Assembly: GCF_001636345.1 (NCBI RefSeq)
Contig: NZ_KV440945.1
Span: 15,001-79,000, forward strand
Direction of reading: 5' to 3'
Origin: Cytobacillus gottheilii
GTDB lineage: Bacteria > Bacillota > Bacilli > Bacillales > Cytobacillaceae
DNA length: 64,000 nt
Shown here: one piece after another, positions 18,257 to 27,336 of the stretch
Position numbering within the stretch: position 1 is the first letter of the stretch
Layout: every line of letters starts with the position of its first letter
Program-made: the position numbers and the translations under genes
The notes under the pieces: generated by a model
Database searches by the model: none
Seen by the model: only the letters and a program-made list of their open reading frames with translations
Told to the model about the DNA's origin: nothing

Positions 18257-18371
18257 GAAATTTCCTTCTTTCTTTATAATAAGGTTGTCTATTATCTTAT
18301 TTTAACATGTTCATAACCTTTGAATTCTACTTATAGGTAATTAACTTATTTATATTGTTTTTTGACTAAAC

Positions 18372-18401
18372 AAAGCAGACAGTGTGAATGCTGCCTGCTT
18401 T
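18372..18401 (-). terminator. maeN terminator
   Basis: AAAGCAGACAG pairs with CTGCCTGCTTT (one G-U on the minus strand); the minus-strand tail is TTTGTTTAG. Confidence 0.7.
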
Positions 18402-18419
18402 GCATTTGTCTTTTTAAGA

Positions 18420-19763
18420 TTAGCTTACCAGTTTTAAAAGCATGATCGCAAGAATGACAGTAGCTGCACCGCCAAGCCTTGTCGCAATTTGTGCAAAAGG
18501 CATTAATGACATACGGTTGGATGCAGAGAGAATCGCAACATCTCCAGTTCCGCCAAGTCCGCTATGACAGCCTGTAACAATAGCCGAATCAATTGGGTGC
18601 ATGTTCATAAGCTTTCCGACAAAGTAACCCGTTGCAACCATAGCAACAACGACCGCCACACAGACAACAATGTATGAAGGAGTAACAATCTTTACAACAT
18701 CTTCTAACGGAATGTACAAAAGACCAAGACCCACCATTAATGGCCACGTTAAGCTTGAAGACACAAATTTATACATATGGTGTGCACCTTGTTCGATTTT
18801 TGCCGGCACAAGTTTGAAGCTCTTAACCAATGCAGCAGCAACAATCATTAATACAGGACCAGGCATTCCCAGCACCATATGGCCAAGTCCACCCACAATA
18901 AAGAATGTACATGCAACTAATAGACCTGCACCCATTAATGGAAAATCAACTGGTTTATTAATCGTCGTTGATTCTGTAATGCCATCTCCGCCTTTTGATT
19001 TAACGAGAGTACCATTACCAGTTAAGTGCGGTTTCTTGGTTCCTAAGCGGGAAAGAAGACCAGCACATATGATGGCTGCGATATTGCCGATGACCGCTGC
19101 CGGGATTAACTGTCCAACAAATGTTTCTGCATCAGCACCTAAAACCTGCCCATAGCCAATGGAGAGCGGCAGTATCCCTTCACCAATTCCTCCACCGATA
19201 ATTGGTACGACGATAAAGAATAATGTGTGCTTCGCAGAATAGCCGAACAGCATACCAACAAGAACTCCTGCACCAACAGAAGCAAGCGTACCAAGAACAA
19301 GCGGTACAAACATTTTTGAGAAACCTTGAAGAAGCACTTTGCGGTTCATGCCAAGAATACTTCCGGCTACAAGGATTGAGATATAAAGATATAGAAAGTT
19401 CGATGATTTCATTAATTGAGTTACTGCTGTCATGCCTGTTTCATTAATAAGATTAAAATACGCTAATATGGATGGTACGAGCAAAGCCATAATAGCAGGT
19501 CCGCCAATATCCTTTAAGACTGGAATTTTCATCCCGATTTCTCCCAGCAGAATCCCCATTGTAATAATAATGGCGAAGCCGCCGATCATGTCTGTAGGCA
19601 ATACTTCGTATACTGTAGCAAGATAAACCACTGTAGCGATACAAAGATAAAGCGGTAATGGAATAACTCCGATATTTATATGAAGTAAATTAAATTTACT
19701 TTTTGCACCAGAACCTCCAGGAATAGGAGTAAGCGATTCCAATTTCTTAGCTGTTTGTGCCAT
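18420..19763 (-). CDS. maeN: Na+/malate symporter, 2-hydroxycarboxylate transporter family
   Basis: 447 residues, 11 or so membrane helices in two homologous halves, each with the re-entrant loop signature of the 2HCT family: GGGIGEGILPLSIGYG in the first half and GCHSGLGGTGDVAIL in the second. Length equals B. subtilis MaeN (448). It imports malate with sodium. CimH (citrate/malate) is a close paralogue, so the exact substrate is inferred from the malic enzyme and MalK/MalR neighbours. GGGGG eight bases ahead of the ATG. A sigma-A promoter lies just upstream. Confidence 0.93.
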   Translation of the reverse strand: MAQTAKKLESLTPIPGGSGAKSKFNLLHINIGVIPLPLYLCIATVVYLATVYEVLPTDMIGGFAIIITMGILLGEIGMKIPVLKDIGGPAIMALLVPSILAYFNLINETGMTAVTQLMKSSNFLYLYISILVAGSILGMNRKVLLQGFSKMFVPLVLGTLASVGAGVLVGMLFGYSAKHTLFFIVVPIIGGGIGEGILPLSIGYGQVLGADAETFVGQLIPAAVIGNIAAIICAGLLSRLGTKKPHLTGNGTLVKSKGGDGITESTTINKPVDFPLMGAGLLVACTFFIVGGLGHMVLGMPGPVLMIVAAALVKSFKLVPAKIEQGAHHMYKFVSSSLTWPLMVGLGLLYIPLEDVVKIVTPSYIVVCVAVVVAMVATGYFVGKLMNMHPIDSAIVTGCHSGLGGTGDVAILSASNRMSLMPFAQIATRLGGAATVILAIMLLKLVS

Positions 19764-19795
19764 ACATAAATCCCCCTTTGATTTGTTACTGGTTC

Positions 19796-19823
19796 ATCAT
19801 AGTATTTAGTAAACCGTTTTCAA
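19796..19823 (-). promoter_or_regulatory. maeN promoter with partial cre-like overlap
   Basis: On the minus strand TTGAAA (19823-19818), a 16-bp spacer and TATGAT (19801-19796). The -35 region TGAAAACGGTTTAC matches 12 of 14 positions of the CcpA cre pattern TGWAANCGNTNWCA. Both mismatches are in the right half, so catabolite control is only a possibility. Confidence 0.6.
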
Positions 19824-19864
19824 AGATTATGAAAGTTAATTCTTTCTTTTTGTAAATAAAAAAA

Positions 19865-19889
19865 GTAAGCAGCAAAATGCACTGCTTAC
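19865..19889 (-). terminator. malR terminator
   Basis: GTAAGCAG/CTGCTTAC stem; the minus-strand tail is TTTTTTTATTT. The malR stop codon lies inside the stem. Confidence 0.85.
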
Positions 19890-20593
19890 AAAAAGTTTTT
19901 TATTAGATGCTCTTTAAAGCGGTTGTATTCATGCTGATAAACAGGCCTGCCGATCGTCCCGTAAATCACCTTTACATCCAGAATGCCGATTTCCTTTAGA
20001 AAGTTAAGATATTTTCTTGCTGACACTCTTGATATACCTACATGATTTGCCACCTCATCAGTAGAAAAAGCTTCATCCTTCAAACCCTGAATCGATTCCC
20101 ATACTTGCTTTAATGTATCTTTCGTCAGTCCCTTTGGGAGCTCTTCTGCTATGGCACTTTCTTCTCTATTTAAAAGTAAATGATCAAGTTCCTGCTGACT
20201 AACTGCTTTCTGCTTATGAGCCAGCAGTGTTTTTTGCCGGTAACTTGTAAGTGCAGCATTGAATCTCTCAAACTCAAACGGTTTAATTAAGTAATCTGCC
20301 ACTCCATACCGCAATGCTTTTTGAATACGTTCCAAATCCGATGCAGCAGAAATAATGATGACGTCTATTTCAAGCTCATTTTTTCTTAAATATGTCAGCA
20401 GTTCCAGTCCTACCTTCCCAGGCATAAAAAGATCTAACAGAATCAGCTGAATGTCATTGATCTCCAGCAAATGAACCGCTTCATCGACTGAGCCTGCGGT
20501 TGCTGCTAACCGAAAACCTTCAATCTTTGAAAGATATTGCTTATTAATTTCCGCTACCATCGGATCATCTTCCACAATCATGACTGAAATCAT
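19886..20593 (-). CDS. malR: MalR-type response regulator (CitB/DcuR family)
   Basis: 235 residues. The receiver domain (1-120) has acidic residues 8-10, phosphoacceptor Asp54 and the IKPF lysine. The C-terminal part (about 165-235) holds a helix-turn-helix, FSTDEVANHVGISRVSARKY. This is the CitB/DcuR class that senses C4-dicarboxylates or citrate with its partner kinase. The B. subtilis homologue MalR (YufM) activates maeN when malate is present. Its ATG overlaps the malK stop by four bases. Position next to maeN supports malate rather than citrate. Confidence 0.93.
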   Translation of the reverse strand: MISVMIVEDDPMVAEINKQYLSKIEGFRLAATAGSVDEAVHLLEINDIQLILLDLFMPGKVGLELLTYLRKNELEIDVIIISAASDLERIQKALRYGVADYLIKPFEFERFNAALTSYRQKTLLAHKQKAVSQQELDHLLLNREESAIAEELPKGLTKDTLKQVWESIQGLKDEAFSTDEVANHVGISRVSARKYLNFLKEIGILDVKVIYGTIGRPVYQHEYNRFKEHLIKNFL

Positions 20594-22191
20594 ACTGATT
20601 CACCTTCTTCCTTGTACGGGATATATACAGCAAAATTCGTCCCCTTGCCTATTTTAGATGAGACAATTAAATCTCCTTCCAGCCTTTCAATTGCCTGCTG
20701 CAGAAGATAGAGCCCGAGCCCGCGGTTTTTACCTTTTGTCGAGAACCCCTTTTCAAGAATCTGATCCTGAATGGCTTGTTCCATGCCCTTTCCTGTATCC
20801 TTAACCTCGACTGTTAAAATCTCCTCTGCATAATCCAGCATTAGTTCAACTTTTTTATTGGGACGATCTGCAACTGCCTCTAAAGCGTTATCGATTAGAT
20901 TCCCTATAATAGTGATGAGTTCATTCGTTGTTTTCGAAGTGGCTGGCTTCGGGATTTTATTCGTACATTCAATGGATAGGGAAGCACCGGATTCTCTTGC
21001 AAAGCTAAGCTTTCCAATTAGGAACCCCGCGAGTACAGGATCAAGAACCATTTTCGTAACAAAACCAACTTCCGTTTCTCGGTGACTGACTGTCTCACTC
21101 ACATAATTAGTGAGTGTCTCATACTGCTCTGTGCGGACCAGCCCCAGAATAACATGAAGTTTATTCATAAATTCATGTGCCTGTGCACGGAGAGCATCAG
21201 CATAATTACGGACACCCGTGAGCTGTTCAGCAAGAAGCTGAACCTCTGTTTTATCCCGAAATGTAGCGATTGCTCCTACCGGCTGGTTATCAACAACTAC
21301 TGGAACTCTGTTAACGAGAATGGTGACTCCATTTAACTTTTGCTCTTGGTCCAGCTCCGTTTCCCCCGATTTGATAATGCGCGTCAACCTAGTCTCTGGC
21401 AGATAATTTTCAATACGCTGGCCCATAGGGTTTCCTTCAATGCCCGCTTTTTTAAAAAGCCTCGAGGCTGCTCGATTCACTAAAGTAATTCTCCCTTCCT
21501 GGTCAATTGCGATAATCCCTTCTCTTACTGACTGGAGCATAGAACTCCGCTCTTCCAGGAGCTTTGCAATCACAGATGGTTCAAGCCCTAAAAGGATTTT
21601 TTTAATATACTTTGCCAGCCCTACTGCACCGATAATGCCGATCAAGATGCCAATTAGAGTACCGATCACCATAACCATTTGACCTTTATGTACGGCCTTT
21701 GTAACGGTATCTAATGAAATTCCAACCGCTGCTGCCCCAACTTGAATGCCCTGCGCATTTTTAATAGGAGTAAACGCCCTTAACGACGGACCGAGTGAAC
21801 CTTTTGCGGTCGACACATACTCTTTTCCCTGGAGAACTGGCCCTTCATCTCCTCCCCTAAAATGCCTGCCAATTTCGTTAGGATCAGGATGGGAAAGGCG
21901 GATTCCCTCCATATTCATTACCACAACAAAGTTAACCTCTGTCAGTTCTTTGATTTCACTGGTAAATGGCTGAACATTTCCCTGATTCGTTGGTTCTTCA
22001 AGTGCACCGATGACTTGAGGACTGATTGCCACCATCCTTGCCACATTTAGCGCCTTGTCTTTCTGTGTATCTTCAACACTGGAGGTAATCCCTCTGCTAA
22101 TGAGCAAATCCGTTATCCCAAGTGACAGCGCCACAACGATGCATACAAATAGAATAATGGCCGCTTGTAAACTAATCTTAGGCTTTTTCAT
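20590..22191 (-). CDS. malK: MalK-type sensor histidine kinase (CitA/DcuS family)
   Basis: 533 residues from the ATG at 22191, exactly the length of B. subtilis MalK (YufL); GGAGG five bases upstream fixes this start, and 39 further in-frame codons upstream are not used. Membrane helices (about 9-31 and 170-195) flank a periplasmic-type PAS domain that binds dicarboxylates (VVMNMEGIRLSHPDPNEIGR). A cytoplasmic PAS domain follows (about 215-320), then a SPOB-like dimerisation region with AQAHEFMNKLHVI (phosphoacceptor His) and a HATPase domain with N box (GNLIDNALEA) and GKGM/GLGLYLL boxes. It senses malate outside the cell and phosphorylates MalR. Confidence 0.94.
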   Translation of the reverse strand: MKKPKISLQAAIILFVCIVVALSLGITDLLISRGITSSVEDTQKDKALNVARMVAISPQVIGALEEPTNQGNVQPFTSEIKELTEVNFVVVMNMEGIRLSHPDPNEIGRHFRGGDEGPVLQGKEYVSTAKGSLGPSLRAFTPIKNAQGIQVGAAAVGISLDTVTKAVHKGQMVMVIGTLIGILIGIIGAVGLAKYIKKILLGLEPSVIAKLLEERSSMLQSVREGIIAIDQEGRITLVNRAASRLFKKAGIEGNPMGQRIENYLPETRLTRIIKSGETELDQEQKLNGVTILVNRVPVVVDNQPVGAIATFRDKTEVQLLAEQLTGVRNYADALRAQAHEFMNKLHVILGLVRTEQYETLTNYVSETVSHRETEVGFVTKMVLDPVLAGFLIGKLSFARESGASLSIECTNKIPKPATSKTTNELITIIGNLIDNALEAVADRPNKKVELMLDYAEEILTVEVKDTGKGMEQAIQDQILEKGFSTKGKNRGLGLYLLQQAIERLEGDLIVSSKIGKGTNFAVYIPYKEEGESV

Positions 22192-22245
22192 AACAACCTC
22201 CAGGCAAGTATTATTTATATTATGGATAAAATGGCAGATTAAATG

Positions 22246-22287
22246 AGAGGAGACTGCTAAGCTTAATGGGCTTAAGCAGTCTCCTCT
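22246..22287. other. Long perfect hairpin upstream of malK
   Basis: A 13-bp perfect stem (22246-22258 with 22275-22287), continued after a one-base bulge by AAGC/GCTT, loop of seven. Neither side has a T-tract, so it is a poor terminator. It lies 55 bp ahead of the malK start, in the leader if transcription begins at the TATAAT near 22330. A leader regulator, processing stem or protein site are all possible. Confidence 0.55.
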
Positions 22288-22410
22288 TGTGAATCCAAAT
22301 AAACGCAAAAGAAAAACATGCTAACTTTTATTATAATATTTGCCGTTCAAAGGAAAGCTTTTTGTAAGTAAAAAAAGCAGCGACCTATGCTGAATGAAAT
22401 CTCTTATATT

Positions 22411-22444
22411 AAAAAAAGACCCCCAACCAAATGGTTGAGAGCCT
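22411..22444 (-). terminator. rpsI terminator
   Basis: The minus strand folds AAGGCTCTCAACC against GGTTGGGGGTCTT (ATTT loop) and ends in seven T. It closes the rplM-rpsI transcript. Confidence 0.85.
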
Positions 22445-22458
22445 TTTGAAACGTAAAA

Positions 22459-22851
22459 TTAACGTTTTGAGAACTGAGGTGCACGACGAGCGCCTTTAAG
22501 ACCGTATTTTTTACGTTCTTTCATACGAGCGTCACGAGTTAATAGTCCAGCACGCTTAAGTGTAGGACGGAATTCTGGATCAGCTTGAAGCAATGCACGA
22601 GAGATCCCGTGACGGATTGCACCTGCTTGACCAGTGTACCCACCACCATTAACATTTACATGAATGTCATAGCTGCTTACTGTTTCAGTAGCAACAAGTG
22701 GCTGCTTTACAACTTCACGAAGAGCTGCAAATGGGATGTAGTCAGTGATTTCACGACCATTGATGATGATGTTTCCGTCGCCTGGAACTAAACGAACACG
22801 TGCAACGGAGCTTTTACGACGACCAGTACCAATATATTGAACCTGTGCCAA
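22459..22851 (-). CDS. rpsI: 30S ribosomal protein S9
   Basis: 130 residues, full length. The conserved [12 protein letters not shown] start and the C-terminal [17 protein letters not shown] tail, whose last Arg reaches the P-site tRNA anticodon, are both intact. It follows rplM by 22 bp in the conserved L13-S9 operon and ends at a terminator, so the operon is two genes here. Confidence 0.98.
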   Translation of the reverse strand: MAQVQYIGTGRRKSSVARVRLVPGDGNIIINGREITDYIPFAALREVVKQPLVATETVSSYDIHVNVNGGGYTGQAGAIRHGISRALLQADPEFRPTLKRAGLLTRDARMKERKKYGLKGARRAPQFSKR

Positions 22852-22873
22852 GATAATAACCTCCCTTTAAAAA

Positions 22874-23311
22874 TTATCCACGAAGTTCGTAAACTTCAGG
22901 TTGTTGAGCTTGGTGCGGATGCTCGCTACCAGCATATACATTTAACTTCTTGAAAATTTGACGGCCAAGAGAGTTCTTTGGAAGCATGCCTTTGATTGCA
23001 AGCTCTAACATTCTCTCAGGGTAGTTCGTACGCATTTCAAGAGCAGTTCTAGACTTTAATCCGCCTGGGTGCATGCTGTGACGGTAGTAAATCTTGTCAG
23101 TTAGCTTTTTACCAGTTAAGTGGATTTTTGAAGCATTGATAATAATTACATGATCACCTGTGTCAACATGCGGTGTAAAAGTTGGTTTATGTTTACCACG
23201 TAGGATTGATGCAACTTCACTAGAAAGACGACCTAAAGTTTGTCCTTCAGCATCAATCACGTACCATTTACGTTCGATATTATTTGAATTCGCCATAAAC
23301 GTTGTACGCAT
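22874..23311 (-). CDS. rplM: 50S ribosomal protein L13
   Basis: 145 residues, the usual Bacillus length, beginning [21 protein letters not shown]13 is an early-assembly 23S-binding protein and in B. subtilis represses its own operon through the leader upstream. The conserved [13 protein letters not shown] and MLPKNSLGR segments are present. First gene of the rplM-rpsI operon, with AGGAGGGA ahead of the ATG. Confidence 0.98.
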   Translation of the reverse strand: MRTTFMANSNNIERKWYVIDAEGQTLGRLSSEVASILRGKHKPTFTPHVDTGDHVIIINASKIHLTGKKLTDKIYYRHSMHPGGLKSRTALEMRTNYPERMLELAIKGMLPKNSLGRQIFKKLNVYAGSEHPHQAQQPEVYELRG

Positions 23312-23411
23312 CGATATTCCCTCCTAATAATTCCATTATTCATTCGTTTTTTGGTTTCATATATCACACAATAAGTTCCGGGGCTTATCGTGGGTTTAAT
23401 AACAATACCAT
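23312..23411 (-). promoter_or_regulatory. L13 leader (autoregulatory mRNA element)
   Basis: The untranslated leader of rplM contains the segment ACCCACGATAAGCCCCGGAA...TTCC-like core followed by CTTATTGTGTGATATATG on the minus strand, with CGATAAG/CTTATTG pairing. This is the place and look of the Firmicute L13 leader. The exact fold should be tested with a covariance model. Confidence 0.7.
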
Positions 23412-23416
23412 ATGCT

Positions 23417-23445
23417 ATAATATAACTTTGGGAGAACAATGTCAA
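23417..23445 (-). promoter_or_regulatory. rplM-rpsI promoter (sigma-A)
   Basis: Consensus TTGACA (23445-23440), 17-bp spacer, TATTAT (23422-23417) on the minus strand, giving a leader of about 100 nt. Confidence 0.8.
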
Positions 23446-23493
23446 GAAAATGTTACACCTGGATTAGTTGTTTTAGAAAACTTTTTTACAAGA

Positions 23494-23613
23494 AAAGCGC
23501 AAGCGCCTTGCTCAGCCCCGAAAAGCTTAAGACGAGCCAGGCAGAAGGTCGTTCTTTGACCTTTTGACTGGATTGGCTTAAGACCTCGAGGGGCTAGGCG
23601 CTGGAGCTGGACA
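23494..23613. repeat. Compound hairpin intergenic repeat
   Basis: About 120 bp between truA and the rplM promoter that folds on itself in several steps: AGCGCC/GGCGCT and AGCCCC/GGGGCT outside, CTTAAG arms, then AGCCA/TGGCT, CAG/CTG and AAGGTC/GACCTT around a short loop. GC content is above the surroundings. The GAGGGGCTAGGCGCTGGAGCTGGACA end is one I associate with a dispersed intergenic repeat seen in many Bacillus-type genomes. It codes for nothing. Confidence 0.65.
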
Positions 23614-23693
23614 TTGTTCTAAGTCCAAAAATTTTATGCTTGCTTATCTTTATATAAAAGTCCCATCACAACGCCGCCTAGCGGTTCTTTCTA

Positions 23694-24446
23694 CTATTTC
23701 CCATCATTTTCATAAAAAACTTTCCATAAATATAATCCTTGCGGAGGTGCTGTTTTCCCCGCTCTCGTGCGATCTTTTGCCTCAAGAATTGCCGGTATTT
23801 CATCTGCCGGCAGCTGTCCATTCCCAACCGCCAACAAGGTGCCCGTTAAGATTCTGACCATATTATATAAAAAGCCATTTCCTTTAAAACTGAAGATCAG
23901 CAGATCTCCATCTTCCTTAACGTCAATCGAGGTAATTCTGCGCACTTTATCTTCCACTTCTGTTTTAGCAGAACAAAAGCTTGTAAAATCAAATTCACCG
24001 ATTAGATATGGGATCGCCTTCCTGATGGCTGACACATCCAGCTGATATGGATATAGCGATGCATAGTTGCGCTGAAACGGATCTCTCTGTGCCCTTCTCT
24101 GGACAAAATAGCGATACTCCTTGCCACTTGTATCAAAACGGGCATGAAAGGTGTCAGACGTCCATTCTGTGCGTGTGACGGCAACATCAGCCGGCAGCAG
24201 CGCATTAAGTGCAATCGTCCATCTATCTTCCGGGATTTCCAGCGGCGTATCAAAGTGGAAGACCTGCCCTTTTGCATGTACCCCAGCATCGGTACGGCCG
24301 GATGCTGTTATTTTCACTTCAGCACCTTTATGAAGCTTTGTCAGTGCTTCTTCGATCACCCGCTGCACTGTACGTTTGCCCGGCTGCACCTGATAGCCGG
24401 CAAAACTAGTGCCATCATATGAAACTGTACATTTCATTCTTTTCAT
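23694..24446 (-). CDS. truA: tRNA pseudouridine(38-40) synthase TruA
   Basis: About 250 residues. The catalytic Asp is in ASGRTDAGVHA (around residue 60), and the second motif RRITSIDVKEDGDLLIFSFKG precedes GNGFLYNMVRILTGTLLAVG. It makes pseudouridine in the anticodon stem-loop of many tRNAs. The start is set at the ATG at 24446 with GGAG ten bases upstream; a TTG three codons before it is too close to the site. It ends the ecfA1-ecfA2-ecfT-truA run, six genes' spacing as in B. subtilis. Confidence 0.96.
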   Translation of the reverse strand: MKRMKCTVSYDGTSFAGYQVQPGKRTVQRVIEEALTKLHKGAEVKITASGRTDAGVHAKGQVFHFDTPLEIPEDRWTIALNALLPADVAVTRTEWTSDTFHARFDTSGKEYRYFVQRRAQRDPFQRNYASLYPYQLDVSAIRKAIPYLIGEFDFTSFCSAKTEVEDKVRRITSIDVKEDGDLLIFSFKGNGFLYNMVRILTGTLLAVGNGQLPADEIPAILEAKDRTRAGKTAPPQGLYLWKVFYENDGK

Positions 24447-24461
24447 GAATATCAAGCTCCA

Positions 24462-25259
24462 TTATGTTCTCAGCAGGATTAAAATGACTGATAGAGCTGC
24501 CAGCAGAAGCAGCATCATTGTGTCCGTTATTCTCCAGCTTAGCTGTCTATATTTTGTTCTTCCTTCACCGCCGCGATAGCCTCGTGCCTCCATAGCGGTA
24601 GCAAGCTCCTCCGCTCTTTTAAAGGAGCTGACGAACAGGGGAATCAATAGAGGAATCACTGCTTTTACTCTCTCCTTGATTGGACCGCCTGAAAAATCAA
24701 CACCACGTGCGGTTTGTGCTTTCATGATTTTGTCTGTCTCTCCCATAAGGGTCGGAATAAAGCGGAGAGAAATCGACATCATTAAGGCCAGCTCATGAAC
24801 CGGAAACTTCACCTTCTTAAGAGGACCTAACAATGTTTCAAGACCGTCCGTTATTTCAATCGGCGTGGTCGTTAACGTTAAAATTGAAGTCATTAAGATT
24901 AACAAAAAGAAACGCAATGAGATGAAAATCCCTTGTCTAAGTCCCTCTTCATAAATGGTAATCGGTCCAAGCTCAAAAATGATGGCACCTTCCCGTGTTA
25001 AAAACAAATGCAGGATCAGCGTAAAAATAACAAGCAGAAAGACCGGTTTTAATCCTGCTATAATAAATCGCACTGGCACTTTTGATAACAGGATCATAGC
25101 AAATGTATAGATAATGAGTGCAGCATACGTATAGACATTATTAGCAATAAAGACAACACAGACAAACAAAAAAATGAGAATCAGCTTTGAGCGGGGGTCC
25201 ATCCGATGGATAATAGATTGTGCCGGCACATAGCGTCCAAAAATCATTTTTTCCATCAT
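24462..25259 (-). CDS. ecfT: ECF transporter transmembrane protein EcfT
   Basis: 265 residues, same length as B. subtilis EcfT (YbaF). It has four to six membrane helices and the two cytoplasmic coupling motifs with the Ala-Arg-Gly signature: ARGVDF (around 193-198) and EARGYRG (around 221-227), which dock on the ATPases. It couples ATP hydrolysis by EcfA1/EcfA2 to the tilting of exchangeable S-components for vitamins, none of which is in the window. Its ATG overlaps the ecfA2 stop by four bases. Confidence 0.96.
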   Translation of the reverse strand: MMEKMIFGRYVPAQSIIHRMDPRSKLILIFLFVCVVFIANNVYTYAALIIYTFAMILLSKVPVRFIIAGLKPVFLLVIFTLILHLFLTREGAIIFELGPITIYEEGLRQGIFISLRFFLLILMTSILTLTTTPIEITDGLETLLGPLKKVKFPVHELALMMSISLRFIPTLMGETDKIMKAQTARGVDFSGGPIKERVKAVIPLLIPLFVSSFKRAEELATAMEARGYRGGEGRTKYRQLSWRITDTMMLLLLAALSVILILLRT

Positions 25260-26125
25260 AAAGAATCTCCTCCCTTCAAAAGCTTCATTGCCTCTTCAGC
25301 GAGATCTTCCATAGATAAGCACGTCTTCGCAAACTTTCTTCCAAATGCAGACTCCAGCTTATGCTGCAGATTCACAACCTCAGGAACATCGAGTCCCAGT
25401 TCCAGCAGCCTTTCAGGATTTGAGAAAATTTCTGCAGGTGTTCCCTTCCTTTCGACCTTGCCATTATGCATAATGGCAATTTGATCGGCGTAACGGGAAG
25501 CATCCTCCATGCTATGTGTCACAAGCACAGTAGAAAGGTTTCTTTCCTGGTGAAGGGAGGCAAACATATTCATAATATCCTGTCTTCCTCTTGGATCAAG
25601 ACCGGCAGTTGGCTCATCAAGAACAATTACATCCGGCTCCATTGCCAGTACACCGGCAATAGCGACACGCCGCATTTGTCCGCCTGAAAGCTCAAAAGGC
25701 GACTTTAATAAGATTTCTTCTGACAGTCCTACCTGCTGGATTGCGCGGCGGGCTCTCGCCTTTGCCTCCTGTTCGGATACACCAAAGTTCATGGGACCAA
25801 AGCAAATATCTTTTTCAACGGTTTCTTCAAAAAGCTGATGCTCTGGAAATTGAAAAACAATGCCTACCCTTTGACGCACATGCTTCAGGTTCTTCTGTTT
25901 TTTATTAGGTGTGATGGTTGTATCACCAATCTTTACAGTACCTTTTGTTGGTTTAATCAGCGCATTTAAGTGCTGCAGTACGGTAGATTTCCCTGAGCCT
26001 GTATGACCAATGAGCGCTAAAAAAGTACCTGCCGGCAAATCAATTGAAACATCTTCAATCGCAAGCCGTTCAAACGGTGTATTTGCCTGATAACGGTATT
26101 CTACATTTTGGAGTGTGATGTCCAT
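25256..26125 (-). CDS. ecfA2: ECF transporter ATPase EcfA2
   Basis: 289 residues. Walker [10 protein letters not shown] (about 39-47), Q-loop [13 protein letters not shown], signature [16 protein letters not shown], Walker B VIVLDEP and H-loop VLVTHSMED. One half of the asymmetric ATPase dimer that drives group II ECF transporters. The start lies 25 bp inside the end of ecfA1, so translation is coupled. Confidence 0.96.
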   Translation of the reverse strand: MDITLQNVEYRYQANTPFERLAIEDVSIDLPAGTFLALIGHTGSGKSTVLQHLNALIKPTKGTVKIGDTTITPNKKQKNLKHVRQRVGIVFQFPEHQLFEETVEKDICFGPMNFGVSEQEAKARARRAIQQVGLSEEILLKSPFELSGGQMRRVAIAGVLAMEPDVIVLDEPTAGLDPRGRQDIMNMFASLHQERNLSTVLVTHSMEDASRYADQIAIMHNGKVERKGTPAEIFSNPERLLELGLDVPEVVNLQHKLESAFGRKFAKTCLSMEDLAEEAMKLLKGGDSL

Positions 26126-26937
26126 AACTCATTCACCAACTCCTCTTCTGTTAAATGATACTTCGTCAACGGTATTCCTTTTTCCTTAAACAGCTTGCTC
26201 ATCTTAACTGGAAAAGGAATATCAAGCCCCAGCTGTACAAGTTCTTCGTCCATTTGAAAAATTTCAGCAGGCGAGCCTTCTCTGTACAGTTTCCCTTTGT
26301 TCATGACAATGATCCGGTCCGCTTTTGCAGCTTCCTCTAGATCATGTGTGATAGAAATAACAGTCATCTGATGATCCTGCTTAAGTTCTCTGACAGTATC
26401 CAAAACTTCCTCTCGGCCTCGAGGGTCAAGCATGGAGGTTGCTTCGTCCAAAATGATCAGATTGGGTCTCAGCGCTATGACACCCGCTATGGCTACTCGC
26501 TGCTTCTGACCGCCTGATAAATGGTGCGGCTCTTGATCAAGAAACTGGTCCATTTTGACCTTTTCTAGTGAATGTCTAACTCGATCCACCATCTCTTCTC
26601 GTGCCACTCCATGATTTTCTAAACCAAAAGCCACATCATCCTGCACAGTTGTTCCTACAAACTGATTATCTGGATTTTGAAAAACCATGCCAATTTTTTT
26701 GCGGACTTCCCAAACGGTATCCTCTGAAAGCAGCATGCCATCTACAGAAATCGTTCCTTCCTGTGCATATTGCAGCCCATTTAACAGCTTGGCCAATGTT
26801 GATTTACCCGAACCATTATGACCAACAATTGCAAGCCATTCTCCTTCATATATAGAAAAAGATACTCCTTTTAAGGCATAATCTGCCTCCTCATCGTATT
26901 GAAAAGAAATATCCTGTAAACGGACAAGTTCATTCAT
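26101..26937 (-). CDS. ecfA1: ECF transporter ATPase EcfA1
   Basis: 278 residues. Walker [10 protein letters not shown] (about 38-46), Q-loop [13 protein letters not shown], signature [16 protein letters not shown], Walker B LIILDEA with Ala in place of the usual Pro, as common in EcfA1, and H-loop ISITHDLEE. First gene of the ecfA1-ecfA2-ecfT-truA operon, with GAGGAG nine bases before the ATG. In B. subtilis it follows rplQ closely; here 707 bp intervene. Confidence 0.96.
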   Translation of the reverse strand: MNELVRLQDISFQYDEEADYALKGVSFSIYEGEWLAIVGHNGSGKSTLAKLLNGLQYAQEGTISVDGMLLSEDTVWEVRKKIGMVFQNPDNQFVGTTVQDDVAFGLENHGVAREEMVDRVRHSLEKVKMDQFLDQEPHHLSGGQKQRVAIAGVIALRPNLIILDEATSMLDPRGREEVLDTVRELKQDHQMTVISITHDLEEAAKADRIIVMNKGKLYREGSPAEIFQMDEELVQLGLDIPFPVKMSKLFKEKGIPLTKYHLTEEELVNELWTSHSKM

Positions 26938-27095
26938 CCAAATACGCTCCTCTCAGCCTTTCTAATCTCTTCTATTCTCAGCTATCCTCGCTTGTTGCAT
27001 GACAAGTTCTGATAAGAGCTCGCCATGGCTGTGTACGTATGTGTAGTTTACCGTATACAAAAACAACTTTATTTGCAAATATATAATTTATTAAA

Positions 27096-27121
27096 ACAAA
27101 AAACCCGCCAACTTGGCGAGC
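27096..27121 (-). terminator. Terminator in the rplQ-ecfA1 gap
   Basis: On the minus strand CTCGCC-AAGTT-GGCGGG followed by TTTTTTG. It probably ends the rplQ transcript (or a separate RNA) about 525 bp after rplQ. Confidence 0.8.
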
Positions 27122-27278
27122 TTGAATAGTAAGACTATAGCATATTTAAGCTTGTACTTCACATAGTAACAGTATCTACATGAATTTCTAAGCGTGTAGA
27201 ATCATGCTGCCTCCCTATTTAAAGCTCATGATGCAGCTACTTTAAATCTTTGCTTACAATTTGATTAAAATAAAGCCT

Positions 27279-27336
27279 GCATCCCCTCCAAAACAGGCCA
27301 TCCTGTTTGTCCGCTAAAGCTATGTGGAGGAGATGC
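27279..27336 (-). ncRNA. Candidate structured RNA element (compound hairpin)
   Basis: GCATCTCCTCCA pairs with TGGAGGGGATGC across 12 bp on the minus strand (one G-U that would be a C-A mismatch on the plus strand), enclosing AACAGG-ATGG-CCTGTT. The strand preference points to a minus-strand RNA, same direction as rplQ. No known family was recognised. Confidence 0.4.
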
